A DNA stretch of 64,000 bases from CALJFL01 sp047633055 (GCA_047633055.1 JBLIEI010000004.1:1-64000), one strand, 5' to 3'. Counted from the stretch's first letter, positions 1 through 9,351 are shown. Numbers and translations are program-made. The notes: generated by a model from the letters alone, not told the origin.

Positions 1-748
1 GAGCCTCAAGCTGCTGAATACCTTCCGCAGTAAAGGCGTTTTGGCCGGTAGTATAAATTCGAAAAGGCCGATCGCCGGTGCCATAGTCCTCTCGAAACTG
101 CATAATTTTCTTTATATACTCACCCAACTGCACCAGATCGGCACCGGCACACATCCAGCCATCACCGATACGGGCAGCACGGCGTAAGGCCGGTTCGGCG
201 TGTCCTCCGATCAAGATAGGCGTTGCCACCTTAGGTACCGGACACATCTTGCTTGCCGGCAACTGATGTAATTCGCCCTGATAACCGAAAAACTCACCCG
301 TCTCCAACCCGCGAATAATCTCTATCTGTTCGTCAAAACGTTTGCCTCTTCGTGCCCAGGGCACACCACAAATCGCGAAGTCCTCCTCCCAGGGGCTAAT
401 GCCCACCCCAAAATCAAAACGGTTCCCGGACAGCAGCTGAATACTCTGAACCTGCTTGGCCACCACCGCCGCCTGACGAACTGCAAGCTTGTATACAAAC
501 GTAGCGAAACGAATAGACTCGGTCGCCGCGGCCATCGCACTCACCGCAATCAGGCTTTCCAGAAACGGCACGCTCTCCAAAAATTCGCGACTGCCATCCT
601 TATTGTAGGGATAGCGGGAGCTGCACTCCTGGGGATAACATATACTGTCGGGAATAGTGATCCCGTCAAAACCTGCCGCCTCCGCCGCCTGTGCCAGTGG
701 CAGATAGTGATCCGCGTCGCTCATGCCCACCTGATAACAAAATTTCAT
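1..748 (-). CDS. LLM-class (F420/FMN-dependent) flavin oxidoreductase, C-terminus cut by window edge
   Basis: Reading leftward from an ATG at 748, about 249 residues of a luciferase-like (LLM) TIM-barrel oxidoreductase are visible; the C-terminus lies outside the window. The start MKFCYQVG, the segment GFDGITIPD, the region GNRFDFGVGISPWEED near the middle, the RRGKRFDEQIEI helix and the TPILIGGH / RIGDGW strands are the usual landmarks of F420-dependent LLM enzymes. These enzymes transfer hydride between a deazaflavin or flavin and an organic substrate. Cofactor and substrate cannot be told from sequence. It is separated from hslO by about 190 bp and is divergent from it. Confidence 0.8.
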   Translation of the reverse strand, partial: MKFCYQVGMSDADHYLPLAQAAEAAGFDGITIPDSICYPQECSSRYPYNKDGSREFLESVPFLESLIAVSAMAAATESIRFATFVYKLAVRQAAVVAKQVQSIQLLSGNRFDFGVGISPWEEDFAICGVPWARRGKRFDEQIEIIRGLETGEFFGYQGELHQLPASKMCPVPKVATPILIGGHAEPALRRAARIGDGWMCAGADLVQLGEYIKKIMQFREDYGTGDRPFRIYTTGQNAFTAEGIQQLEA

Positions 749-938
749 GTCCAACTCCCTATAGCCGTTCTGGCTAATCTCGCACACACTGTAGCGGCTG
801 CTAACGCTGCGGTCATGGCCGGCTTGAAAAATCAGCCCGCTGGCCTCAAATACTGAACCTGATCGAGACGTTCTCCCGTATTTAATGGTGTAACGGGCAG
901 TGCAACGCATTTACTTACTACTGGACTACAATAATTTT

Positions 939-1838
939 ATGAAACCTACACCTTCATCTCCGGGCGAAACAGAGGGCGACCGCTCTGTCCGTTTTTTGTT
1001 TGATAACGCTGATATACGGGGTGAAACCGTTCACCTACAAGCCAGTCTCAAAGACCTGCTAGAGACGCATCAGTACGCCCCGGGTGTTGCCAGATTACTC
1101 GGTGAATTCCTGGCGGCAGCCGTGCTGTTGAGCACAACGCTTAAGTACCAGGGAAAAATGATCTTACAGGCTCGCAGTGAAGGCCAAGTTCCTCTGCTCA
1201 TGGCTGAATGCACCAGCGACCTGAAACTGCGTGCCATTGCCCGAGGAGCGCAACAGGCTACTTCGCAGGAATTCGGGATGCTATTGGCCAGAGGGCAACT
1301 GGCAATTACCATCGAGCCTGATAAAGGCCAGCGCTATCAGGGGATTGTCCCGCTAGTGGAAAACTCGCTGAGTCGCAGCCTGGAGGCTTATTTTCAGCAA
1401 TCGGAGCAACTGCACACACGTTTCTGGCTCACCTCGGACGGTGAAAGGGCCGCAGGTATGCTACTGCAACAACTGCCAGCACATCAGCAAACCGAAGAGC
1501 CGATGCGACAAGAACAGTGGCAGCACCTATGCTCGCTGGCAGCCACTTTACAGCCTTCTGAACTACTGAGCCTCAGCGCTGAGAAACTCCTGTTTCGGCT
1601 CTATCATGAAGAGCCTACCAGGGTGTTTGAACCGCGTAGGCCTCAATTTAGCTGCAGTTGTTCACGCCAGCGCACCCTGGATGCGCTGGCCGTCATTGGG
1701 CAAGGAGAAATCGAGTCTGTGCTCGCGGAGCAAGGCGCCATCACCATGGATTGCGAATTCTGCAACCAGCGCTATGTCTTTTTAAGAGAAGACCTTGAGG
1801 CTCTGCTCAAGCCGACTGACGACTCTAGGCGGCACTAA
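939..1838 (+). CDS. hslO: Redox-regulated holdase chaperone Hsp33
   Basis: Encodes a 299-residue Hsp33, a cytosolic holdase activated by oxidative unfolding when its zinc site is oxidised. The C-terminal zinc motif is complete: CSCS near residue 254 and CEFC near residue 286 (CxC plus CxxC). The core segments RYQGIVPL and LFRLYHEE match the family. A GTG at 900 would add 13 residues, but the ATG at 939 gives a length close to the E. coli protein (292 aa), so it is preferred; neither start has a strong ribosome binding site. It lies just upstream of pckA, as in several other gammaproteobacteria. Confidence 0.95.
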   Translation: MKPTPSSPGETEGDRSVRFLFDNADIRGETVHLQASLKDLLETHQYAPGVARLLGEFLAAAVLLSTTLKYQGKMILQARSEGQVPLLMAECTSDLKLRAIARGAQQATSQEFGMLLARGQLAITIEPDKGQRYQGIVPLVENSLSRSLEAYFQQSEQLHTRFWLTSDGERAAGMLLQQLPAHQQTEEPMRQEQWQHLCSLAATLQPSELLSLSAEKLLFRLYHEEPTRVFEPRRPQFSCSCSRQRTLDALAVIGQGEIESVLAEQGAITMDCEFCNQRYVFLREDLEALLKPTDDSRRH

Positions 1839-1891
1839 CGGCCCGCCAGCGCGGTCATCTCAGGTGATGGCTAGTTTTTATTTGCCTGGCG

Positions 1892-1920
1892 TTCGCAATA
1901 ACAGCTGATTCTGACATAAT
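1892..1920 (+). promoter_or_regulatory. Predicted sigma-70 promoter of pckA
   Basis: A -35-like TTCGCA (1892-1897) is followed after 17 bases by CATAAT (1915-1920), which is preceded by TGA and so forms an extended -10. Transcription would start near 1927, about 75 bases before the pckA start. Prediction by consensus only. Confidence 0.45.
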
Positions 1921-2002
1921 GGCGCCCCCAAAAAGCTCGGAACACTGCCACGCGGCGCCACAAAAGCACTGCCGCATCGCATAAAAAGACACAGGACGCC
2001 CC

Positions 2003-3559
2003 ATGACCGCTAACATTTCCAACCCTCAGGTATTTGTTGACCTGGGATCTGCTCAACTGATAGAAGAATCCCTACAACGCGGCGAAGGGTCGCTGACTGA
2101 CAGTGGCGCGCTGCTGGTGACTACCGGTAAACGCACCGGCCGCTCCCCGGCAGACCGATTTATAGTGCGCGAGCCCAGCACCGAAGAATCCATAGACTGG
2201 GGTTCAGTCAATCGCCCCTTCGATGGCGAGAAATTTGACGCCCTGTGGGAGCGAGTAGAAGCCCACCTCTCAGGCCGGGACAACTTTGTTGCCCATCTGC
2301 ATGTGGGCCAGCACAGTGATCACTACCTGCCCGTTAAAGTGTCCACCGAGACCGCCTGGCAGGGCCTGTTCGGGCGCAATATGTTCATTCGACCAAGTCA
2401 GTACAACGGCGGCCGTAAGCCGGAGTGGCAAGTAATCAATGCCGCCGGTTTCGTCTGTGAGCCAGAACGCGATGGCACCAACTCTGACGGCGTAGTCATT
2501 CTCAACTTTGCCCAGCGCAAGGTGCTCATTGCCGGCATGCGCTATGCGGGTGAAATGAAAAAAGCAATGTTTTCAGTGCAGAATTTCCTACTGCCCGAAA
2601 AGGATGTGATGTCGATGCACTGCTCAGCCAATGTCGGCGAAGAGGGCGATACCACGTTATTCTTCGGTCTTTCCGGTACGGGCAAAACGACTCTGTCGGC
2701 CGACCCCGACCGCTACCTGATAGGCGACGACGAGCACGGCTGGGCCAAAGGCTCGGTGTTTAATCTGGAAGGCGGATGTTACGCCAAGACTATTGACCTG
2801 AGTCAGAAAAATGAACCGGTTATCTGGGACGCTATCCGCTTTGGTTCAATCGTTGAAAATGTGGTGGTAGACGACTCTCGCCTAGCGGACTACTGCGACA
2901 CCAGTCTGACCGAGAATGGTCGTTGCTGTTATCCACTGGAACACGTGGAGAAGCGCACCGAGACCAACGCCGGCGGCGAGCCCAAGTGTGTGATCTTCCT
3001 CACCTGTGACGTCTCCGGGGTGCTGCCACCGGTGTCTATCCTGTCCAAGGAAGCTGCTGCCTTCCACTTTCTGAGTGGCTATACCGCACGGGTTGGCTCA
3101 ACCGAGCTGGGCGCCGAGGCTGGTATCCACCCCACCTTCTCCACCTGCTTCGGCGCGCCTTTTATGCCGCGTCCAGCGGGTGATTACGCTGAGCTACTGA
3201 TGAAGCGAATCGACGACTTTGAAAGTCAGGTATACCTGATCAACACTGGCTGGAGCGGCGGCTCCGGCGCTCCAGGAGGTTCTGGTAGACGCTTCCCTAT
3301 CCCCGTAACCCGGGCCATCGTGGCGGCGGCGCAGAGCGGCGCCCTCCTAAAGACAGCCACCGGCCACCTGGACATCCTGAACCTGAATTTTCCACTGGAG
3401 ATTGCCGGTGTTGACAGCCAGTACGTCAACCCACGGACAGGCTGGAATGATGATGAGGCCTATGACAAACAGGCCAGTACACTGGCGGTGCTGTTTCAGG
3501 AGAACATCAAAAAATTCGAGGTATCCGACGCGATAGTGGAAGCAGGGCCCCGCCAATAA
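2003..3559 (+). CDS. pckA: Phosphoenolpyruvate carboxykinase (ATP)
   Basis: Encodes a 518-residue ATP-dependent PEP carboxykinase, which converts oxaloacetate plus ATP to PEP, CO2 and ADP at the entry to gluconeogenesis in the cytosol. The P-loop GLSGTGKTTLS (about residues 224-234), the metal-binding kinase-2 motif IGDDEHGW just after it, and the substrate-binding region around TGKRTGRSPADRF near the N-terminus are all present. Length matches the family (E. coli 540 aa, many others 515-530). The ATG at 2003 has an AGGA about 9 bases upstream. The gene has its own promoter and terminator and is monocistronic. Confidence 0.97.
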   Translation: MTANISNPQVFVDLGSAQLIEESLQRGEGSLTDSGALLVTTGKRTGRSPADRFIVREPSTEESIDWGSVNRPFDGEKFDALWERVEAHLSGRDNFVAHLHVGQHSDHYLPVKVSTETAWQGLFGRNMFIRPSQYNGGRKPEWQVINAAGFVCEPERDGTNSDGVVILNFAQRKVLIAGMRYAGEMKKAMFSVQNFLLPEKDVMSMHCSANVGEEGDTTLFFGLSGTGKTTLSADPDRYLIGDDEHGWAKGSVFNLEGGCYAKTIDLSQKNEPVIWDAIRFGSIVENVVVDDSRLADYCDTSLTENGRCCYPLEHVEKRTETNAGGEPKCVIFLTCDVSGVLPPVSILSKEAAAFHFLSGYTARVGSTELGAEAGIHPTFSTCFGAPFMPRPAGDYAELLMKRIDDFESQVYLINTGWSGGSGAPGGSGRRFPIPVTRAIVAAAQSGALLKTATGHLDILNLNFPLEIAGVDSQYVNPRTGWNDDEAYDKQASTLAVLFQENIKKFEVSDAIVEAGPRQ

Positions 3560-3575
3560 AGCCATAGAGGTTTAT

Positions 3576-3601
3576 AGCCCGCTTCATTGCGGGTTTTTTT
3601 T
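3576..3601 (+). terminator. Rho-independent terminator of pckA
   Basis: The stem CCCGC (3578-3582) / GCGGG (3589-3593) with a 6-base loop is followed by eight or nine T residues. It lies 17 bases after the pckA stop and also separates pckA from the convergent RND gene. Confidence 0.85.
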
Positions 3602-3608
3602 GGCTGAA

Positions 3609-6600
3609 TCAAACGCCCTGAATGGCGTCGGGTACGTTCTGGCCGCGATGCAGTACGTGGGTAGAGAGCTGACAGCCAAGCAAATACAGGCATGGCACCA
3701 GAATCAGAGTCACACCGGTGGCAAATAAGACGCCAAAGGAAAGTGAAATTACCATGGGTATAAGAAACTGCGCCTGCAGACTGGTCTCAGACATAATGGG
3801 TAGCAGGCCAATAAAGGTCGTCAACGAGGTCAAAATAATAGGCCGGAACCGGTCTTGACCCGCCTGCAGTAGCGCCTCTGTAGCCGCATGACCTCCTGCG
3901 CGTAACTGGTTAATTCGATCTATGAGCACCAGGTTGTCGTTAACGACCACGCCGGCGCAGGCGATGATTCCCAGAAGGGATAGCATGCTCACGGTCCAAC
4001 CCAGGATCAGGTGCCCGAAGATAGCGCCCATTATTCCAAAAGGCACAGCAGTCAGGACCAGCAACGGCTGCCAGTATGAGCGAAAGGGAATGGCCATCAG
4101 CGCGTAAATAACCAGCATCGCCATCGCCATATATTTGATCATGGCATTAAGAAAGTCAGACTCCTCCTGTAACTCACCATCCAGCGCCATAGTGAGGCCA
4201 GGGTAGCGCGCCTGCCAGTCAGGCAGGTGTTTAGCCACCACATCGTCAACGATCACTCTAGGACTGGAAGTCCCGGCAGCCACTTCAGCAGTGACCTCCA
4301 GCGTACGTTTGCGGTTGAGGCGCTCTATGGTGAGATAGCCCGGTTGATAGCTCACCTCGGCTACGGTATCGAAGGGCACCTCATCACCACCGGGCGTTCG
4401 AACCCGCATGTCCCGCAAATTATCTACCCCAATTCTCTCCTCGGATGGGTAACGAACCATCACCCGCACATCTTCACGCGCTCTGGGGATGCGCTGCGCC
4501 TCGGCGCCATAGAAAGCCTCACGCACCTGCCTAGCTAGATCTGCCAGCGTCACCGACAAGTTCTCAGCCGCCGGCTTTAAGCCCAGCACAATTTCCTCTC
4601 GCGGTGCCTCCATGGTGTCGCTGATGTTGAATACCCCGGGATAGGTCTGCAAAATCATATCGAGCTCAGCCGCGACCTCTAGTAAGTCTTCGGGTGAAGG
4701 AGCAGCCAGCACCAGGTTTATCGGCTTACCCATATCATTAACGGTAAAATCGACGCGGAAACTTTCTGCGGGGCTGACGTCGCCAATCTGTTCCTGCCAC
4801 CGCTGTGCAAGTTCTTTTACATCGACTGCATCAGACGTGGACTCCATAAGAATTCTAATTTCGTTTTCCCGGCCGCGTGACCCAATGTGACCAATCACCG
4901 GTGTCACGCTGGCAAATCGCTTGTCATTGTTATATTCAGCCTTTATTTGCAAAGCGGCCGATTCGACCTGCGACAGAATACGTAAGGTATCAGCGTAGGC
5001 GCCACCCTCGGGCAGGGTGACCCGGGCAATAACCAGATCTGAATTAATCTGTGGGAAAAAAGCCGCCTTTACCCAGCCGCCACCGTAAATAGCGAAGCTG
5101 ACAAACAGTAGCGAAAGGAAAGAGGCGATCACCAGCGTATTAGCGCGCAGGCAACGGGCCAAAAAGGGTCGAAAAACGTCGCCCGCAAACCAGGTCATAC
5201 TGTCTGCACATCGTGAACGCATGACCTCCAATCGACGTAAAAGGCCATACCGACTCGGGCTGGGCGGCCGCATGTGGGCCAAATGCGCGGGCAAAATCAA
5301 CAGGCACTCAATTAACGAAAATGCCAACGCAATAATAACCACCGTGGGTATTTGAGCGGCCACTCGCGCCATATCGCCAGGCATAAACAGCATAGGTACG
5401 AAAAATATCATCGTGCTTATCACGGCGAACATCACCGGTTTGACCACTCCCTGAACACCGCCCAGAGCAGCACGAGGGCCTCTGTCACCGGCCATCTGCC
5501 GGGAGTGGATCGACTCGCCGACAATAATAGCGTCATCAACGACAATTCCCAGTATCAACAGGAACGAGAACAATGACATCATATTGAGACTGACCGAGGT
5601 GTACTGCAGCACGAAAAATGTGCCCATGAAAGACACAGTAATACCGATGCACACCCACATGGCCAACAACGGCCGCAGAAACAGCACCAGCACTACAAAT
5701 ACCAGAATTAGACCGCCAATGCCGTTTTTCAGCAGCGTATCCACACGGCCTTTAAAAGGCACTGCCATGTCTCGCCATATCACCAGTTCCACTTCCTCAG
5801 GAAGCTGTGCTTGCGTGCGCTCGACCCATGCTGTCACCGCCTCGCTCGTGCGCAGCGCGTTGGGTTTAGTGGTGACATACACTTCCAGATTCAATGATGG
5901 CTTGTCATTAAACCGGTTACGGAGATCAACATCCTCGAACGCATCAATGATAGTCGCGACATCACCCAGCTGTATCTGCGTACCCTCACGGGTTGTCATT
6001 AGTGGGATCGTTTCAAAGTCACTCCGGTTGTAGGCCTGACCTCGCGTCTGTAGCTGGATGTCACCAGCGGCAGCTTTAATCGCTCCGGCGGGCAAATTCA
6101 AGGACGAATTGCGGATAGCTGCAACCACTTCAGAGAAGTCCAAGCCGTAGCGGCGCAGTGTATATTCGGATATCTCGACTGACACTTCATAAGCTCGCGG
6201 CGCGGTTAATTCAACCACCGCTACGTCGGATTGTGCTACCAGGTCGTCACGCAAGCGTTCGCCCAGCTCTTTCAATTCGCGCTCACCAATATCACCGGCA
6301 AGCGTCACCATGGCCATAAAATGGCGATGGGCAACTTCAGCAACTATCGGGTTCTCGGCGTCAACCGGAAAAGTAGTGATCGCATCCACCCGATTTTTGA
6401 TCTCTGCGGTCAGGCGCTGCATATCGTAGTTGGGCTCAGCTTCAATCACTACGCTGCCAACGCCCTGGCGCGCGGTTGAACGGAGCTCTTTGACCCCGGT
6501 GAGATCGTGGACCGCTTCTTCTATGCGGATGACAATCTGTTCTTCGACTTCCTTGGGGCCCGCGCCCGGGTAGGCCAGGGAAACATTAACCTTGTTGATT

Positions 6601-6725
6601 TCAGATTCAGGAAAAAACTGTTTATCCAATGCAGGTAGCCCAGCAGCTCCCCCCAGTAGCAAGAAGACCATCAGTAAGTTAGCCGCTATCGGGTTGTCGA
6701 TAAACCAACCCATAATACCTTTCAC
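3609..6725 (-). CDS. RND efflux pump inner-membrane permease (HAE/AcrB-like)
   Basis: A 1038-residue RND transporter, the proton-driven inner-membrane part of a tripartite efflux pump. It opens with the typical MGWFIDNPIAANLLM first membrane helix. A second helix cluster follows a first periplasmic loop of about 300 residues, and carries GIVVDDAIIVGE (about residue 395), whose paired aspartates form the proton relay. The second half repeats the design with a helix cluster near residue 860. The subtype resembles hydrophobe/amphiphile exporters rather than metal pumps; substrates are unknown. It begins one base after the membrane-fusion gene's stop, so the two are co-transcribed. No outer-membrane factor gene is adjacent, so a TolC-like protein encoded elsewhere is expected. 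Confidence 0.93.
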   Translation of the reverse strand: MKGIMGWFIDNPIAANLLMVFLLLGGAAGLPALDKQFFPESEINKVNVSLAYPGAGPKEVEEQIVIRIEEAVHDLTGVKELRSTARQGVGSVVIEAEPNYDMQRLTAEIKNRVDAITTFPVDAENPIVAEVAHRHFMAMVTLAGDIGERELKELGERLRDDLVAQSDVAVVELTAPRAYEVSVEISEYTLRRYGLDFSEVVAAIRNSSLNLPAGAIKAAAGDIQLQTRGQAYNRSDFETIPLMTTREGTQIQLGDVATIIDAFEDVDLRNRFNDKPSLNLEVYVTTKPNALRTSEAVTAWVERTQAQLPEEVELVIWRDMAVPFKGRVDTLLKNGIGGLILVFVVLVLFLRPLLAMWVCIGITVSFMGTFFVLQYTSVSLNMMSLFSFLLILGIVVDDAIIVGESIHSRQMAGDRGPRAALGGVQGVVKPVMFAVISTMIFFVPMLFMPGDMARVAAQIPTVVIIALAFSLIECLLILPAHLAHMRPPSPSRYGLLRRLEVMRSRCADSMTWFAGDVFRPFLARCLRANTLVIASFLSLLFVSFAIYGGGWVKAAFFPQINSDLVIARVTLPEGGAYADTLRILSQVESAALQIKAEYNNDKRFASVTPVIGHIGSRGRENEIRILMESTSDAVDVKELAQRWQEQIGDVSPAESFRVDFTVNDMGKPINLVLAAPSPEDLLEVAAELDMILQTYPGVFNISDTMEAPREEIVLGLKPAAENLSVTLADLARQVREAFYGAEAQRIPRAREDVRVMVRYPSEERIGVDNLRDMRVRTPGGDEVPFDTVAEVSYQPGYLTIERLNRKRTLEVTAEVAAGTSSPRVIVDDVVAKHLPDWQARYPGLTMALDGELQEESDFLNAMIKYMAMAMLVIYALMAIPFRSYWQPLLVLTAVPFGIMGAIFGHLILGWTVSMLSLLGIIACAGVVVNDNLVLIDRINQLRAGGHAATEALLQAGQDRFRPIILTSLTTFIGLLPIMSETSLQAQFLIPMVISLSFGVLFATGVTLILVPCLYLLGCQLSTHVLHRGQNVPDAIQGV

Positions 6726-6726
6726 G

Positions 6727-7923
6727 CTATCTCGACCTCTCAGCGATGCTGGCTGAAGGTTGGACCGCGACCACCATACCCGCCAGTGTTTGCCGCGACT
6801 CAGTCACTATCACCCTATCGCCTCTGGCCAGGCCCTGCACCCAGGCCAAGTCCGCGCTGCTTTGCAGCATGGTTACCGGTTGCAAACGCGCTCGATCATT
6901 GGCATCGGCAAGCATCACCGCACCCTCATTACGCAACGCCGAGCGAGGTATCTCAGAGACAGCGTCAAACGATTTGCCGTTAATCGTAGCGCTGACGAAC
7001 ATGCCCGGAGACAACGGCGGCCGCTCACTGCCGGGAATTCGAGCAAAGGGGCGCTCCACGGCCGCTACGGCATAGACCACTCGGCTATTGAGATCAATGT
7101 TGGCCTCAGTGCGGACAATATGGCCCTGCCACTCCCAGGCTTTGTTGGCAAATCGGGTGCGCAGGGAGACAACTGCGCCCTGTCCAGCCTCGGCGCCGCT
7201 GTCATCGTAGTGTAGAGGCAGGTCCAAAAGGCCAACCTGCCGGTCGGTAAGAGGCAGTCGAATCTCCGCCATCTCCGTGGCGTAGACCTTGGCGATGGCG
7301 ATGCCGGGGCTTACGTACTGCCCCACGTCTACATACTTCTCACTGACCCGGCCGTTAAAAGGCACGCTTACTGAGCTACGCGCCAGGTCGAGCTGCGCCG
7401 CACCCAGGTCTGCCTCTGCAGCCAAAAGCGCAGCTTCTGCGGAGGCTAACTGGGGCTCGCGCAGAAATAGATCATTGGCTTCGTCGCTGCCTAAGTCCCG
7501 CCACTCTCGCTTCGCCTGCATTGCCCTGCCCCGTTCTTCGGCAACGCGCTGACGGGCCGCGGCCACTTGGGACTTTGCCCTGGCAATAGCGAAATAATAG
7601 TCCGCGTCTTCTATTTTTAGCAGTGGAACATCAGCCAGAAAAAAACCACCGGCCGCAAACGCATTCGCCACTGACTCAACACGCCCGGCGACCCGACTGA
7701 CCAAGGTAATTTCTCGCTGGGGGCGAACCGTACCCTGGGTTTCTACCAACAAAGACCGAGACTGCGGTCGCGCGGTTACCACCTCAACACGCACTGCGGG
7801 GGCGGGCGGAATAGCCTGAGTCGCTGGCTCGGGTTTGCCCGTGAGCAGAAGGTAGGACAACCCTAAGCCAGCGAACAGTACTGCGCCGGCCATAAGCCCA
7901 TTCTGTCGCCAGTTTGATGTCAT
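6727..7923 (-). CDS. RND efflux periplasmic adaptor (membrane fusion protein)
   Basis: A 398-residue periplasmic adaptor of the HlyD/AcrA type. An N-terminal hydrophobic segment (about residues 8-28) anchors it to the inner membrane. A lipoyl-like half is next (EITLVSRVAGRVESV), then a coiled-coil hairpin rich in Ala, Glu and Arg (about 105-170), the second lipoyl half (SVPFNGRVSEKYVDVGQYV) and beta-barrel segments. It bridges the RND permease to an outer-membrane channel. Start ATG at 7923 is preceded by AAGGGAAA. It is the first gene of the two-gene efflux operon and is divergent from the phasin gene at 8187. Confidence 0.93.
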   Translation of the reverse strand: MTSNWRQNGLMAGAVLFAGLGLSYLLLTGKPEPATQAIPPAPAVRVEVVTARPQSRSLLVETQGTVRPQREITLVSRVAGRVESVANAFAAGGFFLADVPLLKIEDADYYFAIARAKSQVAAARQRVAEERGRAMQAKREWRDLGSDEANDLFLREPQLASAEAALLAAEADLGAAQLDLARSSVSVPFNGRVSEKYVDVGQYVSPGIAIAKVYATEMAEIRLPLTDRQVGLLDLPLHYDDSGAEAGQGAVVSLRTRFANKAWEWQGHIVRTEANIDLNSRVVYAVAAVERPFARIPGSERPPLSPGMFVSATINGKSFDAVSEIPRSALRNEGAVMLADANDRARLQPVTMLQSSADLAWVQGLARGDRVIVTESRQTLAGMVVAVQPSASIAERSR

Positions 7924-8186
7924 TTATTTCCCTTTTCTCTATTTCCGCTTCAGGTTACTGGTACTGCCTGAACCCGGGCTGAATTTTTAGTGGCACAATA
8001 CGACCCTCGAAAATCCCTGCAGTTCCTATTATTGTCAGCAATGCCGCGACTCTACGATACGTTACGCAGGATCAAAGCCGCTGGATGAGAATGCCCTGTT
8101 TAGTATGTTTATTCTAATTTTTTACCGTAACCTAGTTTTCAACTGATGCCCATCCTGGGTATTTCGTACTACCGAGGAATTGAATC

Positions 8187-8681
8187 ATGGCCGAACAAAT
8201 CGAGACTGCAGCAATCAAGGTTGCACCCAAGAAGGCCGCTGCCAAGCGCAAGCCTATAGCACGCAAGACTGCCCCCAAGAAAGTTGCGCCCAAGAAAGTT
8301 GCAGCCAAAAAGACCCGCAAAAAGAACAGCAAAAAGGCCAGCCCTGATTTTGCCAATCGCGCCCAAGAAGCTGGCCGCAACGCATTTTTGGCCAGCCTTG
8401 GCTTCTACGGGAAGGCTTTTGACCAAGCGCAGGATCAATTCAACACTCTCCAGGATCAACTGGAAGAGCGGCGAGCCAAAGCTGACAAGTCTTACAAAGA
8501 GCTCGTTAAGCGTGGCACCAAAGTAGAGAAAAATGCCAAAGGCGCTATCAAAGATATCGAATTTCCTAAATTCGATCTCGACAGCCTGACTGACCGCGCC
8601 AAATTGGAAGCTCAACTGGACAAGGCGAAAGCCCGATTTGAAGAGCTGAAAGCGTCCGTTAGCTTCAAGACCGCTGCCTAG
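8187..8681 (+). CDS. Phasin-family protein with N-terminal histone-like basic tail
   Basis: A 164-residue protein with two parts. Residues 11-50 are a histone-H1-like tail of Lys, Ala and Pro with three APKK repeats (13-16, 29-32, 34-37) and 19 basic residues out of 40. From about residue 55 a phasin domain of the PhaF/PhaI type (FLASLGFYGKAFDQAQDQF) continues as amphipathic helix. Phasins coat polyhydroxyalkanoate granules; PhaF of Pseudomonas also binds DNA through a basic tail and ties granules to the nucleoid. In PhaF the tail is C-terminal, here N-terminal. Start ATG has GAGGAA upstream. The neighbouring phasin and TetR genes support a PHA role. Confidence 0.85.
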   Translation: MAEQIETAAIKVAPKKAAAKRKPIARKTAPKKVAPKKVAAKKTRKKNSKKASPDFANRAQEAGRNAFLASLGFYGKAFDQAQDQFNTLQDQLEERRAKADKSYKELVKRGTKVEKNAKGAIKDIEFPKFDLDSLTDRAKLEAQLDKAKARFEELKASVSFKTAA

Positions 8682-8703
8682 CGCGGCATCATCGAAGTCA
8701 CCT

Positions 8704-8722
8704 ACCCCCGTTCTACGGGGGT
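8704..8722 (+). terminator. GC-rich hairpin after the first phasin gene (possible attenuator)
   Basis: ACCCCCG (8704-8710) pairs with CGGGGGT (8716-8722) around a 5-base loop. There is no immediate T-run; eight T residues occur only at about 8748-8755. It may be a partial terminator or an mRNA 3' stabiliser between the two phasin genes. Confidence 0.45.
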
Positions 8723-8829
8723 TTGCGGGGGTCACAGTGTGGCTCCTTTTTTTTGTCCATAAATCTGTTTTAATGGCTTGTTCCCGTAAGCATCTCGGCT
8801 TATTTTGGCCGACAGAAGGAGGGCATCAG

Positions 8830-9351
8830 ATGAGCGAAAAGAGAGATAAGGTTGCAGACAAGGCCGGAGAAATTGCCAAAAACATCTGGCTGGCAGGCGT
8901 TGGCGCCTACGGCAAGGCAGTAGACGATGCCCAGGACAGATTAGAAAAGGCCGGTGTAGAGACCCCAAAGTTGTTTCGCGATTTGGTCAAAGCCGGCACC
9001 ATGCTCGAAGAAGAGGCCAAGGATGCAATCCAGGCCAGCCAGGCTGCGCGTCACTCGGTGGAAGATCGAATTAATCGCGTTCGCGAGAACTTCAACCTAC
9101 AGCGCCCCGCCCGCGGCGAAGACTTGTTAGCGCTGCACGAGAAGATCGACCGCCTGTCCAATCAGGTAGAAATTCTGAGCGCCGCGCTTAGCGAGCAGGG
9201 AGTTTTGAAACCGGTCAAACCCAAAAGTCGCAAGAAGAGCCCCCCCAGGAAAGCCACCACGCGGAAAAAGCCTATTGCTGCCAACGCCAAAGCTGCGCCC
9301 CAAAAAGACCGCCGCCAAATCCAAGCCGAGAGTGCGAAGAAGCTGAAATAG
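8830..9351 (+). CDS. phaF: PhaF-like phasin with C-terminal basic tail (tail frame altered)
   Basis: The ATG at 8830 has a textbook AGGAGGG (8817-8823) six bases upstream, so it is chosen over an in-frame GTG at 8737. The 173-residue product has a phasin domain (NIWLAGVGAYGKAVDDAQDRL, about residues 18-38), a heptad-like helical region to about 125 and a Lys/Pro-rich tail from 127. The last 16 residues lose the tail composition. In the +1 frame from the run CCCCAAAAA (9298-9306) the tail would go on as PKKTAAKSKPRVRRS and stop at 9346. This suggests an indel in the homopolymer, or a slippage site. Expected role: PHA granule coating and nucleoid tethering. Confidence 0.85.
   Translation: MSEKRDKVADKAGEIAKNIWLAGVGAYGKAVDDAQDRLEKAGVETPKLFRDLVKAGTMLEEEAKDAIQASQAARHSVEDRINRVRENFNLQRPARGEDLLALHEKIDRLSNQVEILSAALSEQGVLKPVKPKSRKKSPPRKATTRKKPIAANAKAAPQKDRRQIQAESAKKLK

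Noticed and set aside
5584..6033. 149-codon rightward frame inside the RND permease gene
   Set aside because: It lies antisense to a clear 1038-residue RND gene, has Ser/Thr/Arg-rich composition typical of a shadow frame and no ribosome binding site.
8737..8829. Longer N-terminus of the PhaF-like protein from GTG 8737
   Set aside because: The ATG at 8830 has a perfect AGGAGGG six bases upstream; the longer form would place 31 unconserved residues before the phasin domain.
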